A DNA stretch of 64,000 nucleotides from Desmodus rotundus. Taxonomy: Eukaryota > Chordata > Mammalia > Chiroptera > Phyllostomidae. The notes under the pieces are model-generated. The model ran no database searches and was not told the DNA's origin. It saw only the letters and a list, made by a program, of their open reading frames with translations. Each line of letters begins with the position of its first letter. The first letter of the stretch is position 1. The position numbers and the translations under genes were made by a program. The stretch covers positions 153,984,583 through 154,048,582 of the forward strand of contig NC_071390.1 of NCBI RefSeq assembly GCF_022682495.2. Reading direction: 5' to 3'. Below are positions 34,546 to 46,339 of this stretch, in pieces.

Positions 34546-35144
34546 AGTAAAAAGAAATCTTAGTAAATTGGCTCAAAACAATATGTGATTTGAAGTTAGA
34601 TTGGTCTATTCTAAGTTCCTCAAGAAAATTAAATTAGGTAAAGCATCAATCTAACTAAACTGGATTTACCAATATAGCTGAATAATGTTTTTGTCAAAAA
34701 TGTTTAAAAGACACTGAAATAGTCTGGCATTTACAAAATATTTTTAATTTTAATGTTTACTTTCCTAGAAAATTTATTCACATGGAAACCATGTAAAAAA
34801 GGATCCAAGGTTTTGAGGTTACAGAATATAATATTTTAAGCAAAATACGCTGCTGCAAAACAATTGGAATTTCAATCTGCCTTAGTAAACAGTCCAAGGA
34901 AGAAGCTGGCCTTAATATTTTAAAATTTCAAGTTTTAATTTTTTGTGTTTTTAGGCATAACTGTATACAGAGCTGCATTGTCTAGGTTTGATGGACATCA
35001 TCCAAAACTGCATTATGGACAATATAATTTTTGTTCACATTAAATAAATATTATAATATTTCTCTCTACTTTTCATAGTATTTTATATCAAAGCAGTAAA
35101 AATGTTATTTAATTTTCAATTTTTTTGGTCTTCTCTAAAAGACT
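34546..35144. other. Unassigned AT-rich sequence
   Basis: No recognised element or frame. Confidence 0.4.
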
Positions 35145-35765
35145 TCTGTGTGTCACACACTACTGAGTCAACTCTGACTCCTGGTGACCCTGTGACTGCG
35201 TGAGGTCCCCCCAATGTCCTGTCCTCAGCAGCCCTGCTCTGCTCCTGCAGACTCCTGCAGACTCCTACCTATGGCTTCTTCAATGGTGTCAATTCATCTC
35301 ATGTTTGATTTTCCTCTTCTCTTGCTCCCAGCAGTATTGTCTTTTCCAAAGAACCCTGAATTCCCGCGATGTGCCCAAAGTAGGATAGCTTTAGTTTTGT
35401 CATTTTTAAGCAATGTTTCAGGATTAATTTGCCCTAAGATCACTTGGTCATCTTTCTGTAAGTCCAGGACATCTATAGAGCTCTCCTCCTGCACCATATC
35501 TCAAATGATCTCCATATATTTTCCCATGAGCCTTCTTCACCAGCCAGTTTTCACATCTGTATGTAGTAACTGGGAATACAAGGTTGTGGGTAACCTTGGG
35601 CTTGGTGTGTAAAGACACACATATGCTTCTGATCTTTTCTAATTCTTCTGTTGCTGTCTTTCCAAGTCTCACCCTTGATTTCTTGGCTGCAGTTTACATT
35701 TAAATGAATGACTAAACCAAGGTAAGCAAAATCTTTTATAACTTCAATGTCTTCATTGTTTAAGT
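35145..35765 (-). mobile_element. RTE-clade LINE 3' end (ORF2 C-terminus)
   Basis: Minus-strand frames at 35448-35672 and 35294-35497 together follow the C-terminus of RTE-type reverse transcriptase proteins. FPVTTYRCENW (residues 33-43 of the first) corresponds to the family's FPVVMYGCESW, and GSKRRGKSNMR (end of the second), followed by IDTIEEAIGRSLQE in the DNA, corresponds to GKRRRGRxxMRWID. The plus strand near 35168 ('caactctgactcctggtgac') matches the reversed RTE 3' end as I remember it. Frameshifts make it dead. The plus-strand 132-codon frame is a shadow. Confidence 0.75.
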
Positions 35766-37395
35766 TAGATTACTCGAATTGAAAATAAAAAAATGATTTA
35801 AATGCAAGTGAAGAGAATTTGTTACCTAAAATACAAATTCTTGGTGGTAAAACAGCATGTCTCATATAAAAAGTAGATATTGATAAATATTTGAAAAATG
35901 TATAATGTTAATACACACAAAACTTGGTTTTAACTTTAAAGTCAATGTCCACTTGGTTTGAACAATGTTTTATTGTTACAGAATAAATTATGCCTCCCTA
36001 GAAATACTTTTATCATCAGCAAGAAACATTAGCATTCCATACCCTGAAATTGCTTAATTTTAGAATAAAGAACCTAGAGCCCCCCTCACCCATTTATTAT
36101 AGTCATCTGCGCATTTCAGTATCTGCAGTAACAGAAAGTTTCTCTAATGTGGTGTAGTAACAACAGTGTTAGAATAAAAAGCTTGCATTAATATTGTAAC
36201 ATTTTTCTTCCTGACTTTCAACTCATTGAAGCATGAACATCCTTTTGGCTGTATAATTGGGTTTTTGTGTGAAAAACAAAGTTTTTGAGCTGGCACTAGG
36301 GTACACATTTAATTAAAGATGCAATTCCTATAATGATCAGAACATCTGTGCCATGGCCAAATAGTTCTCACTGCTTGCATTTCCAAGACCTGCCTTTGAG
36401 AATCTGCATAAGCTGCATTGAGCTCCTGATATTGGACAGCTCTCTGCAATTTCAAAATCTACTGAAGCAATTTAATGACAATATACAGTCCATGTAAAGT
36501 TAATTATAACAAGTAACTAGATTTTTTAAGTCTACTTTAACAAATTACTGATAATAAAAATAAAACTCAAGGCAAAGAAAATTTAGTTAAAATAATCTGA
36601 TCTAGAAGAGCTGTACATATTTAAAAGTCAATTTCCCAGAAAATTGCTACTGATGAACCATAAAATTTTTATATAGAGAATTATTTCTCCTTCCATCTTT
36701 ATAATGGAAGAGAGAGGTCTTAGTATGTGAAAAGAGACATAAACATATATTGCATATGGTTAACATTCCCATATTCCAAACAATAGTCATGTTTAAACTG
36801 TTTGGAAAAAGGAAAACTAAAAATGTAATATAGGAGATTTGTTTTGGGAGATAAAATGTGTATTCAAAGGAGGAGCACAGAAAGGTAAACACCAAATTTC
36901 TGAGGTGAGAAAACCGGAGAATTTTGTAAATGAATGTGAGGGAATAGAGAGGTAGATTTTATTTTGTATCTTCTACCTATATTTTAAAGTTTTTACAATG
37001 CCTGTAAGTTCTTCTTTTCAGTCTTAAAAGTGTATTTTTCAGTGTAGTAGATGAGAACAGACATCTTTAGAAATAATACACCCTAAAGAAAGCCAGTAAC
37101 TGAGAAAGTGTAGGAACACACCAGTGTATCAACATAGCTGAAGCCACAGCATGTAAACGGACGGCGGCGTGTAAAACACTTGGCCATGACAAAATGCATT
37201 CAATTGTCTTCACAGCAGGAAGCAACTATAAAAGAGGGGGTCAAGCAGGAAAGTCTTTGATATATTTATCTATCCAGCACTGTCCATACCATAGGGACAC
37301 TATAGAAAGAATTCAGCAAACAACCTGAACTGAAAGAATTTATTTGAAAAAGCAAAATCTACTTTAAGAAAATATTGACACTATGTATCATTTTC
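35766..37395. other. Unassigned, largely repeat-free sequence
   Basis: No transposon recognised over 1.6 kb apart from a faint old-L1-like patch near 36960-37050. The part at 36170-36500 is a candidate for non-coding conservation, on the sole ground that no repeat is visible. Confidence 0.3.
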
Positions 37396-37770
37396 TCCAA
37401 CTGAAGTGCAAGCTTTATGAAGACTGGGACTTCCGCTTCCTTTTTTTTAAAAGATTTTATTTATCTATTTTTAGAGAGAGAAGAAGGGAGGGAGAATGAG
37501 AGGAAGAGAAACATCGATGTGCAAGAAAATCATTGATAGGTTGCCTCTCACTTACCCCCAACCGACCCCAGATGGGGACCTGGCTGGCATCCCAGGCATG
37601 TGCCCTGACCAGGAATTGAACCAATGACCTTTCAGCATATAGGAAGACACACAACCTGCTGAGCCACACCAGTCAAGGCGGGATTTTTGTTTTCTTCATT
37701 GCCATATCCGTAGCCCAGAAAAAAGTGCCTAGTATTAAGATGTTCAGTGTATGTTCATCGAATGAATGAG
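37396..37770 (+). repeat. L2 3' end split by a VES SINE
   Basis: Left part 'gaagtgcaagctttatgaag' corresponds to L2 'gaatgtaagctccatgaggg'. Right part, from 37681, 'tttgttttcttcattgccat' and 'gtgcctagtattaagatgt', then 'catcgaatgaatga', corresponds to the L2 terminus. The VES at 37441-37680 interrupts them. Confidence 0.75.
37441..37680 (-). mobile_element. VES SINE inside an L2
   Basis: Inverted copy: plus strand begins with a T-run and 'agattttatttatctatttt', a GA-rich block, 'catcgatgtgcaagaaaatc', 'cctctcac', 'tggggacctggctggcatcc', and ends 'tgagccacaccagtcaagg'. Flanks GGGACTTCCGCTTCC and GGGATTTTTGTTTTC could be a duplication separated by C/T changes, but this is not firm. The 70-codon frame is the SINE. 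Confidence 0.92.
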
Positions 37771-38740
37771 TTAACAAATAAGATACACACTTGGGGCACA
37801 GAAAGCACATTTGTCCTTACTATGGCCAAATGAAATGGGTCTCTCGACAGGCTATCTTCTCTTGGCACGCTACCTGCATCCATGCTCAAAGACCTTTCCA
37901 TCAATGAGCCATCCTCCTGGGCAAAATTGGTCACTGGAAAGTTATAACCTCCATGACAAATTATGTAGTTGTCATTTCATTCAATTACTCAGTAATTCAA
38001 AATATTTCCTTTCAAACACCAGTGAAGCATGCCTGGTGTTGGTTTTCAACTACTCTATAAACTTCAGCAAAGTCAAGAGTTATAAGCCAGAACCTTACCA
38101 AGAAGGAAAGAGCTATGATAATCAGGAACTTAAAGAGCTTGTGTAAACTGATTATTGAAAAGCCCTGGAATTTTTTCTTTTACTCACTTGATTTCACATT
38201 ATGTGTCCAAATAAAATTATTGCTCTTTGTGATATAATTGAGTGACTCAGTTCCACAAATAAGAAAATGATCTCATGTTCTCATAATTCACAGTACACTC
38301 ATTGACTTGGACCATTATCTCTCAAAACAGAGACTTGGAACCATGATGAATTCATTTGCTTCAGATTTTCTATATCAGACCTCAAAGGATTATGGGCATA
38401 TCTAGAATATTCAGGCAGTACTCTTTGAGGTCTTCATTACTGATGATAAAGGAATGCTAAGGCAGATGGCAATAAATGACATTTCTGTTGGTAGGTCATT
38501 TAATGAAATATGGCTTTTGGTCCAAGCAACCCAGAATGTCAACAAATGTGGAGAAGTCTGACCAGTCAGCTGGAAGCTCAGTAATTAAATAACAGTCCCA
38601 AGTAGCTGGAATACTGAAGGATTTTTATATTGGGTCACGCTATGCTGTCTGGCTTACAGGTCTTCAATACAATTCAATATTTTTACATTAAAACTAATTA
38701 ATTAAATTCACTCTAATTTGGCAATGGTTATGCATGTCCT
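37771..38740. other. Unassigned unique sequence
   Basis: A 111-codon plus frame (37811-38146) shows no signal peptide, domain or family resemblance. I regard it as chance. Confidence 0.35.
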
Positions 38741-38744
38741 CAAT

Positions 38745-39365
38745 TATACCAGGCTCACCCTACCTCCAAGCTTTGTGATTACTGTTTCCACTGCCTGAAA
38801 TTCTTTTTCTTGAGTCTTACAGCTCACTCACTCGCTCTCTCCAAGCAGTAACTCAATAAAGTCTGGTTTCAATTTCACTTGCTCATTGAAGATATTCCTA
38901 GACTTTCATTTAAAAAAATAAAAAGACCACAGGCACCCTTTCTCTATTCAGCTTACCCTGTCATATTTTTTCTCCACATGTCTAATCATTATGTAATTTA
39001 CTTTATATTTTCATTATTTCTTTATTATCTATTGTTTTTTTATGAGTGCTGAATATTTTTTTAAATTATATTTATTTATTTTTAGTGAGAGGAAAGGAGG
39101 GAGAAAGCGAGGGAGATAAACATCAATGTGTGGTTGCCTCTCACGCACTCCCTACTGGGGACCTGGCCCACAATCCAGGCATGTGCCCTAGGCTGAGATT
39201 CGAACTGGTGACCCTTTGATTCACAGTCTGGCATTCAATCCACTGACCCATACCAGACACGGCAGGCTGAAATTTTTGTCTGCTGTATATTTTGCTGAAT
39301 CCCTAGTACCTAAACCAATATTTAGCACATAGCAAGCACTCAACAATATTATTAAATGTATGAAT
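38745..39365 (+). repeat. L2 LINE 3' region split by a VES SINE
   Basis: Left part: 'ttccactgcctgaaattctt', 'cttacagctcactcactc', 'cattgaagatattcctagac', 'cttaccctgtcatatttttt', 'tttattatctattg'. Right part from 39266: 'tctgctgtatattttgctga', 'atccctagtacctaaaccaa', 'cacatagcaagcactcaac'. This is L2 in order, with the VES at 39061-39265 between. Confidence 0.8.
39048..39278 (-). mobile_element. VES SINE inside an L2
   Basis: The SINE is 39061-39265, inverted ('ttatttatttttagtgagag' ... 'ggttgcctctcac' ... 'ctggcccacaatccaggcat' ... 'cactgacccataccagacac'). Flanks GCTGAATATTTTT (39048-39060) and GCTGAAATTTTTG (39266-39278) are a decayed duplication and restore a continuous L2 when the SINE is removed. 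Confidence 0.95.
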
Positions 39366-39592
39366 GAGGGTTGTCCATTGAGAACTTGATTGCTTCCAAA
39401 AGTGACAACTACATCCCTTGTCTAGATTTGTAAAGGAAGATCAAAGCCCTGGACTGTAGAAACAATCCTAAGTTACTACCACTGTGTGAAGCATCTCTGG
39501 GCTGCCAGCTGTCTTCCTTAAGTGAAATCCCTTTCTTAATGTTGTAACTTTATCAAATTACATGGTATGTACTACATGTCTGCACTGCTTTT
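39366..39592. other. Unassigned unique sequence
   Basis: Short stretch between the L2 and the L1; nothing recognised. Confidence 0.4.
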
Positions 39593-40506
39593 GAAATGTT
39601 AGTTTGCCAACCCAATTAAAAAATGGGCAAAGGACTTGAACAGACACTTCTCCAAGGAAGACATACAGAGAGCCCAGAGACATATGAAAAGATGTTCAGC
39701 ATCACTAGCCATCAGAAAGATGCAAATTAAAACCACAATGAGGTACCATCTCACACCAGTCAGAGTGGCCAACATAAACAAATCAACAAACAAATGTTGG
39801 AGAGGATGCGGAGAAAAGGGAACCCTAGTACATTGTTGGTGGGAATGCAGACTGGTGAGACCACTGTGGAAAACAGTATGGAATTTCCTCAAAAAACTAA
39901 AAATGGAGCTGCCCTTTGACCCAGCAATTCCACTGCTGGAATTATACCCTAAGAACCCTGAAACACCAATCCAAAAGAACCTATGCACCCCAATGTTCAT
40001 AGCAGCACAATTTACAATAGCCAAGTACTGGAAGCAACCTAAGTGCCCATCAGCAAATAAGTGGATCAAAAAACTATGGTACATTTACACAATGGAATTC
40101 TATGCAGCAGAGAGAAAGAAGGAGCTTCTACCCTTTGCAACATCATGGATGGAACTGGAGAGCATTATGCTAAGTGAAATAAGCCAGGCAGTGAGGGACA
40201 AATACCATATGATCTCACTTTTAACTGGAACAAATTCAACAAAAGAAAAAAGCAAACAAACTATAACCAGAGACATTGAAGTTAAGAACAATCTAACAAT
40301 AGCCAGAGGGGAGTGGGGAGGAGACAGTGGGGAGAGGGGATTACAGGAACTACTATAAAGGACACATGGACAAAATCAAGGGGGAGAGTGGAGGCAGGGG
40401 AGAGAGGTGGGTTTGGCTGGGGTGGGGTGGAGGGATGGGGAGAAAATGCAGACAACTGTAATTGAATAACAATAAATTTTTTTAAAAAAGAAATGTTAGT
40501 TTGCCA
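39593..40506 (+). mobile_element. Young 5'-truncated L1 with perfect 17-bp duplication
   Basis: The L1 is 39610-40489, flanked by two identical copies of GAAATGTTAGTTTGCCA (39593-39609 and 40490-40506). It contains the end of ORF2, a G-rich 3' UTR, 'caactgtaattgaataacaa', an AATAAA signal and a T/A-rich tail. The exact duplication and unbroken frame make it the youngest L1 in the window. A G-quadruplex motif lies at 40419-40440. Confidence 0.97.
39609..40358 (+). pseudogene. L1 ORF2p C-terminal fragment, frame intact
   Basis: An unbroken frame from the insertion point to TAA at 40356-40358, about 249 codons. It reads [20 protein letters not shown], then [44 protein letters not shown] and [13 protein letters not shown], the C-terminal (post-reverse-transcriptase) part of L1 ORF2p with its Cys-containing segment. 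The endonuclease and reverse transcriptase domains are missing because of 5' truncation, and no promoter or real start codon is present, so no function is expected. The reverse frame of 161 codons is its shadow. Confidence 0.93.
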
Positions 40507-40739
40507 TTAGTCTTGATAAATAATGAAAATAGAGGCATATTTCTTAAAGCTTGTAAATATCTATTTTCACATTCATAAAACATGATATAAGATGGGCTTT
40601 TGAAGCACAAATTAAAAAAAACATAGACAGAAGTGCTTCAAAATTATCATGAGGATATATCATTTGATATTGTTATTTTAGCACATTTATTGAGCAAGTT
40701 TTTGTAAATTTTATTAAAAAATTTTTCTCACATTCGATG

Positions 40740-40850
40740 ATTCATTTACTAAGGATTTATTATCCACCTTCTGCATTTAAAAATATCCTAGGGATAGAAA
40801 GCACTGAAGAAAATGAATATTTCATTCTCTTTTGAGATTTACATTCTAGT
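40740..40850 (-). repeat. L2 3' end
   Basis: The plus strand reads 'aaggatttattatccacctt', 'tcctagggatagaaagcac', 'tgaagaaaatgaat' and 'gagatttacattctagta', the reversed L2 terminus. Confidence 0.55.
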
Positions 40851-40910
40851 ATGTGTGTGTGTATTTGTATATATATCTATATATTTCATATATATATATA
40901 TATGAAATGG
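40850..40910 (+). repeat. (TG)n/(TA)n microsatellite with palindrome
   Basis: A short TG run followed by AT dinucleotides. Positions 40884-40907 form a perfect palindrome with TTTC/GAAA outer arms around an AT core, which could extrude as a cruciform. Confidence 0.9.
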
Positions 40911-40942
40911 GGAGACAGACAATGAGAAAAATATATACTATA

Positions 40943-41628
40943 TGTATTAGTTTACTATCCCTGCTATAAAAAAATTACAAACTTAGTACCTTAAAGTAAT
41001 ACAAATTTGCCCTGGCTGGTGTGGCTCAGTAGACTGAGTGCCCGTCTGTGAACCAAAAGGTCTCTGGTTCAATTCCCAGTTTTGGACACATGCCTGAGTT
41101 GCAGGCCAGGTCCCCAGTAGGGGATATTCGAGAAGCAACCACAGATTGATGTTTCTCTCCCTCTCTTTCTCCTTCCCTTGCCCTCTCTAAAAGTAAATAA
41201 ATAAAACCTTTAAAAAGTACAAACTTACTATCTTAGAGTTCTTCTGATTAAACTTTCAACACAGGTATTGGCAGAGCTACATTCCTTTCTAAAAGCTCTA
41301 GGGATCAGTTTCCTGTCTTTTTCTGCTTCTAAAAAGGCCCCACATGGTCCCCTTCCCCCATCTTCAAAACCGACAATGTTGCATCTCTTTGGCCATGTTG
41401 CCCTAGACATACCTCTCTCTGACTACAGCGAGGAAAGGTTTATCTGTGCTTTTAAGGACCCACAGGATTAACTGAGTTTACCCAGACTTTCCAACATAAT
41501 CTTCCCATCTCAAGGTCCTTGACTTAGTCACATCTGTAAAGTCCCTTTTGCCATGTATGATAACGTGTTCACAGTTTCTGAGGATTCGAACATGGGCATC
41601 TTTGGGAGCCATTATTCTGCCTTCCTCA
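40943..41628 (-). mobile_element. MaLR-type LTR split by a VES SINE
   Basis: The plus strand begins 'tgtattagtttactatccct', 'attacaaacttagtacctta', then the VES. It resumes 'actatcttagagttcttctg', 'tattggcagagctacattcc', 'ttagtcacatctgtaaagtc', 'ccttttgccatgtatgataa', 'catctttgggagccattatt'. This is a reversed MLT1-like LTR of the MaLR group. No internal retroviral genes. Plus-strand 67-codon frame is not a gene. Confidence 0.75.
40993..41226 (+). mobile_element. VES SINE inside a MaLR LTR
   Basis: The SINE is 41009-41211: 'gccctggctggtgtggctca', 'ctctggttcaattcccagtt', 'ttgcaggccaggtccccag', 'ttgatgtttctctccctctc', tail 'aagtaaataaataaaacc'. Flanks 'aaagtaatacaaattt' and 'aaaagtacaaactt' are imperfect duplications. 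Removing the SINE joins the LTR halves in register. Confidence 0.95.
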
Positions 41629-43384
41629 CCTTACCAGGGAAGGTAGAAGGCTATGAAGAAAAATTAAGCAAGGTGAGAGCAGCTAGGGAGTAATGGGGGC
41701 ATATTCCCTTTCTCAGCGCTCATGGAAATATCTGAAATGCCAGACTAGTACATTTCATACAGATTTATTTTAAATTTAATAAACAGAAAATTGGTCCTAA
41801 CATTGATCAGACATTTAAAGGGTAAGCAGGAGGCAATTACTGCCTACAGCTCCATCACCCACCTGTAATTAAAACCTGCACCGCTTACTTTCTTCTGTAC
41901 ATCCCGCATGCCTACCGTACTCCCATGAAGCTCCAACACACTTCACGTCTGTCCTCTTCAAGATTTCACCGCCTTTTGGGCATGAAGCAGTCTCCTGCAT
42001 ACCGTGGAGCAATATCCTGTCATAGCTCCTTACCAGAAGGCTGAAGCCCCTGCAATAATTGTTGGCCATTTATTTGGATCTTGTCCAAACCAGAACAAAA
42101 GCCCTTTCCAAATCTCCGCATGAAAGATGGGCAAAACTTCTCAACTGTTGTTAGCACCCTACTTGTCCTTATTTCCTTCTTTATTTGCTCTCTTAACCAC
42201 AATGTCCCATGTTCTTGGTTTCTCCTAATGATCTTTCATCATTTAGCCCAAGCACTGTACAACTTTGCTCTCTAATAGATTAAGCCTTTTTTCGAGAGTC
42301 TTGTTACATCACATCTGACTGGCCACCATTAGGGAATTAGGAGGTATCACTGATGCAATCACCAAATAGCTAAAGCTTAATTCTTTATGTACCTTACTTT
42401 TCAGTTAGCAAGTTTTTAATTAAAAATATAAAATGCACTACATATTTTATTTAAATAGAATATATTAAAAATAATTGCCCTTTCATTGAAATAGGACATT
42501 ATTACTCTATTATATACTGCATTATGCTGTAACAGAGTGGGGTATGTTCCTACTCTTTCCCACAGTTTAACCTATCTGCTAATCCATTTACTATATATCT
42601 GAATGTTATAATCTCTAATTTCTGATTGGCTATCATCTGAATAAATATACAATCATGTGCATCAAAAGAGTCTGAAAAGCCCCAAACAATAAACAAACAA
42701 AAAATGACCTTGAGATTTCACATAAGTATAGTGTATGAACATGAATGTGCCCAGTTCTCCGTGAAAAGTGGAGTTTTATTATGTTATATTATTATTTCTA
42801 TTGTTAAAACCGTACCTTCCACATTTTCTCCCTTTGCAACATTAACTTTCACTGGTTATATGCCTACTGCATTGTGAACTAAGCAACTAAGTGAACTCTC
42901 CTACACGGCTACTTTCCTAAAAACACAGAGCAATACTTCAACAGTCTCTGTCCAGAAGAAAAGAAAGCTCTCATTTCTCAAAAAAAAGTTATTGGTCATG
43001 GGGTAGAGGGATTAAGGAGTTTGTGAAAGAATTAAAGAGACCGGGCTGTACGATGATAAGAATAGACCAATATGGAAAAACTAAAATGAATTTAAGCAGT
43101 CCTAAATTCTAAATGTTTGAATTATTCTAACTTGTTTCACCACTTCAAGGTAAATTATAGAAATCATAGTAATTTAGAAGTTAAATAATAAGAAAATTTT
43201 GGACAAAATGGCAAGTGACATTTGAAATTTCCCTCTGGCCTTTGCAGTGTATGCTATGTGCTAAAGTGGCAACATGATTCACGAGGCATTAAGTAAGCGG
43301 TGAGACGCTGAAGCTCTGTAAGCTCCTCTAAATCATGGTGCACGCTGATACCCCAGCCCATCCACCACATATCCCCTCTTTCCA
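41629..43384. other. Unassigned sequence
   Basis: No transposon recognised. Both-strand frames of 60-66 codons at 41869-42275 overlap and have no motif. 42400-43250 is strongly AT-rich. Confidence 0.35.
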
Positions 43385-43620
43385 GAATGTTTCTCGTCTC
43401 CATTATCTTAGTAAGCAGCAGAATTCCCACTCACCTCTCAGATGTTGACCTAAGTTCCTTTTATCTAAGAAACCGCCCTGATCCAGCACCCAGCTCTAAG
43501 CACAGTAATTGTGATCATCTGGCAGCTTGTCAGTATTCCTTTCAAGAATGTGAGCTGCAGGAAGGCAGGCACAATGTTATCTCATTAGCAGTATCGAACC
43601 AATAAGCAGTCGCTCAACAA
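43385..43620 (+). repeat. L2 3' region
   Basis: 'attcccactcacctctcag', 'aagaaaccgccctgatccag', 'aagaatgtgagctgcaggaa' and 'ccaataagcagtcgctcaac' follow the L2 order loosely. Confidence 0.5.
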
Positions 43621-44995
43621 CTGGCCCACACTGAATTTTCAATACGTAGTTTTTCACAAGATGAACAGGGTGATAAATGTTTATTCTCCTCCTGGTAATT
43701 TATCTTGACCTTAACGTGTACTACAGATTTCTGAAACAAAGATAAGGAGACTTGCTGAAGATGGTGCCTGTTGTGAGGAGGAAGAGTACATTACTGACCA
43801 TGTGTTCCTAAGATTTGTCTTCCTATTGTGATCTCTTCCTACGTCAAGAAAAATTGCGAAAGACTTTGAAATGGATGAGAAAACGTGCCTTTTATCATCT
43901 TGCAGCTATTCTAAAACTTTATAAAGAAAACTGATAATAATGGGAAAGAATTGTGACCAGTAGACGGTAATTGATGATTTGCCTGTAGATTTGGACCAGT
44001 GTTGCACGTAACAGTAAAAGTACTCAGTGTTCCTGATTGTTCACACATGTGTGTGTTCCTTAAACGTTCCTTTGAACTTACTAAGTTCTCAAATAATAAA
44101 CTTGACATTTATTTTACATTTGTATGAAATGTATAATTTGACTCTTTTAAAAAATTTTTCCCTTTATTCTAATGATTTGTAGTATAAACTTTATGATTGA
44201 AAACTTTTTATACAATGCTGCAATAAACATTTTGATTTTTAAAGAAATATCTTTAACACCTGTAAAGAAGTTACTCTTTAAAAAAATATATTGAACTTGA
44301 ACCAAATGAAAGGCCAAAAATTTTAAACGTTATAAAACACATTTTCTGAGGGTCACATAATGCTGGTGCACAAACCAAAACAAACCAAACACGAGGCTGA
44401 CAAAATAAAGCCCCTTATCATTTTCAGCTCGGTCCCCAGAACAGTTCACCTTCCTGAACTGAAAATAACAGTCTAGGTGCACATTTTTAATGACCAAATA
44501 ATATTTAACATTTTATTTTTAAAAGGGACATTAATAATGCAGTTTCATAAGAATAAATGAAGGTAATATATGCTTACATCAATTTACAACCTCCTTATGT
44601 TTAATTAATATTATTGTATGTTTTAATTTGAAGTGTGTTTTGCTCATCATCATATAATGTTTAATTTATATAAAACTTCATTCAAAACAGTCCTCTGAAG
44701 AAGCAACAATTTATTCCAGACTATGTACACATATTTTGAATAAAGCATTCTATTCAGTCCCTGGAGGACTTTTTTGAGAGTATTGTTCAAAATTAAGTTG
44801 ACTGCAAAATGACGCAGGCCTGTCCTTGGAAAACAAAGTACTCGGATGTAATTGACAGGACACAGAAATGGGGTTACTCCCAGCCTCTGATTGATCTCCA
44901 ATTCCTATCAGTCCTACTTGGATCACTTAAACCCACTTCCTTACTAATTTCAGTTGGCAACATCCTTATTGAAAGTCCTCATCGATTTTGCTCAT
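43621..44995. other. Unassigned AT-rich sequence
   Basis: A possible reversed L1 scrap lies near 44190-44250 ('caatgctgcaataaacattt'). Otherwise nothing recognised; frames of 65-83 codons have no motif. Confidence 0.35.
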
Positions 44996-44999
44996 ATCA

Positions 45000-45335
45000 A
45001 AGCAGTAATCTCCCTAGCCTCCCTAGTTCTCTTTTTTTCATCGTTTGCAACACAGCCACACCAGAGTGGTCATTTCATTTATGTCAGCAGTTTCTACATG
45101 CTCTTGTAATTCCTGACTTTTTGCCTTTAGAAAGACCAAATCTGGAAATGTTAATAACCTACTTACAATATTCAAATGGCTCTTGTCACTTCCCCCCACT
45201 TACCATCTTAAACTCTACTGAGACGATTTTCTTTGGAGTTTTCCCAAGCTGTCATAATTTCTGTACATGCTCTGCCTCTATGTCGTGCTCTGCACACCTC
45301 TCTGTCCTCGTGTTCTAGTTCCTACTCAGCCACTT
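45000..45335 (+). repeat. L2 LINE, diverged
   Basis: 'cacagccacaccagagtggt' (L2 'gcagccagagtgatc'), 'ggagttttcccaagctgtca', 'tgtacatgctctgcctcta' fit the L2 region upstream of the 3' UTR. The 169-codon frame at 44809-45318 runs through this and is not a gene. Confidence 0.5.
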
Positions 45336-46335
45336 TGCAAAACGTCCCGTGGTAACTGCCTGCTATAGATCCATTCCAAAGAGCTCCATCTGTAGGTGGT
45401 CCCTTACATTCCATAAACCTCTCAAGGACTGGGACCTCGTACATCTGTAATATTGTGAGCCGTTTACCTGGATGTTATTGGGAAATAATAATTCAACGCT
45501 CCTTATGAATGTACTTTTAGTAAGTGTGAACTTGTTATATCTTATGCAACAGCATTCAAGTCTCCTGCTTTGCTTATCTACATATGAGAATATTGAGAAA
45601 CTACTTTCAGGGTTTTGATGGGAAGTGGAAACCAGTTCAGAAGTGGGAAACACAGAGGTGGTAGAATTATCCTCCTAAACCTTTTATTATCCCCAGGAGA
45701 TTATTTGGGTAAAAGTCTGCCAAATTACAACAATTTTATTGTGTAAAAGACATATCTAATTTCATAAAAATGTACTTAACCATCTACCAAACTTTATCAT
45801 TTATGAGACTACAAAGATCATTCAGATGCCTTCCTTCAAATTGAACTACTTGCAATTACAATATAATTTCATATGTTTCAAACTAATATTATGAAAATAG
45901 GTATAGAATCTATATCAAAAGTCCTTCAATATGGTGAGATGTGTACTAAGAACAAAGAGGAGAAAAACAATTCTAACTTGGGGTGAAAATTCGGAAAGCC
46001 ACAAATGAGCAGAAAGACTTGAGCTAGATCATGGAGTTTTAGCATAATTTCAACAGATAAAAATGGTGGAAAAGGCATTTTAACTAGAATTTAAGAATTA
46101 GAATATTAAGAATTATTTAAATGGAAGTGGACAAGTTTCAGTAAGGCTTTTTTGGATAAACAAATTAGAATAAATTCACACGAACTCAACCATGAAGAGG
46201 CTTATGTCACAGACCATGTACCTTCCCGAAAATCCCAGATAAGGAACAAAGTACATCTGGTTCTGTTGGGAACTGGACCTGGAAACCGGCATAGAGGTGT
46301 CTCTCACTCTGTCTTGGGCGCTGACTATTCCAGGG
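45336..46335. other. Unassigned AT-rich sequence
   Basis: A 96-codon minus frame (45363-45653) and 75-78-codon frames near 46150-46400 show no domain. Confidence 0.35.
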
Positions 46336-46339
46336 GAAC

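Noticed and set aside
35214..35612. 132-codon plus-strand open frame
   Set aside because: It is antisense to the RTE C-terminal coding sequence, which explains the openness.
39599..40084. 161-codon minus-strand open frame
   Set aside because: It is the antisense shadow of the L1 ORF2 C-terminal frame.
44809..45318. 169-codon plus-strand open frame
   Set aside because: It overlaps an L2-derived segment and has no domain or family resemblance, and no splice or promoter context.
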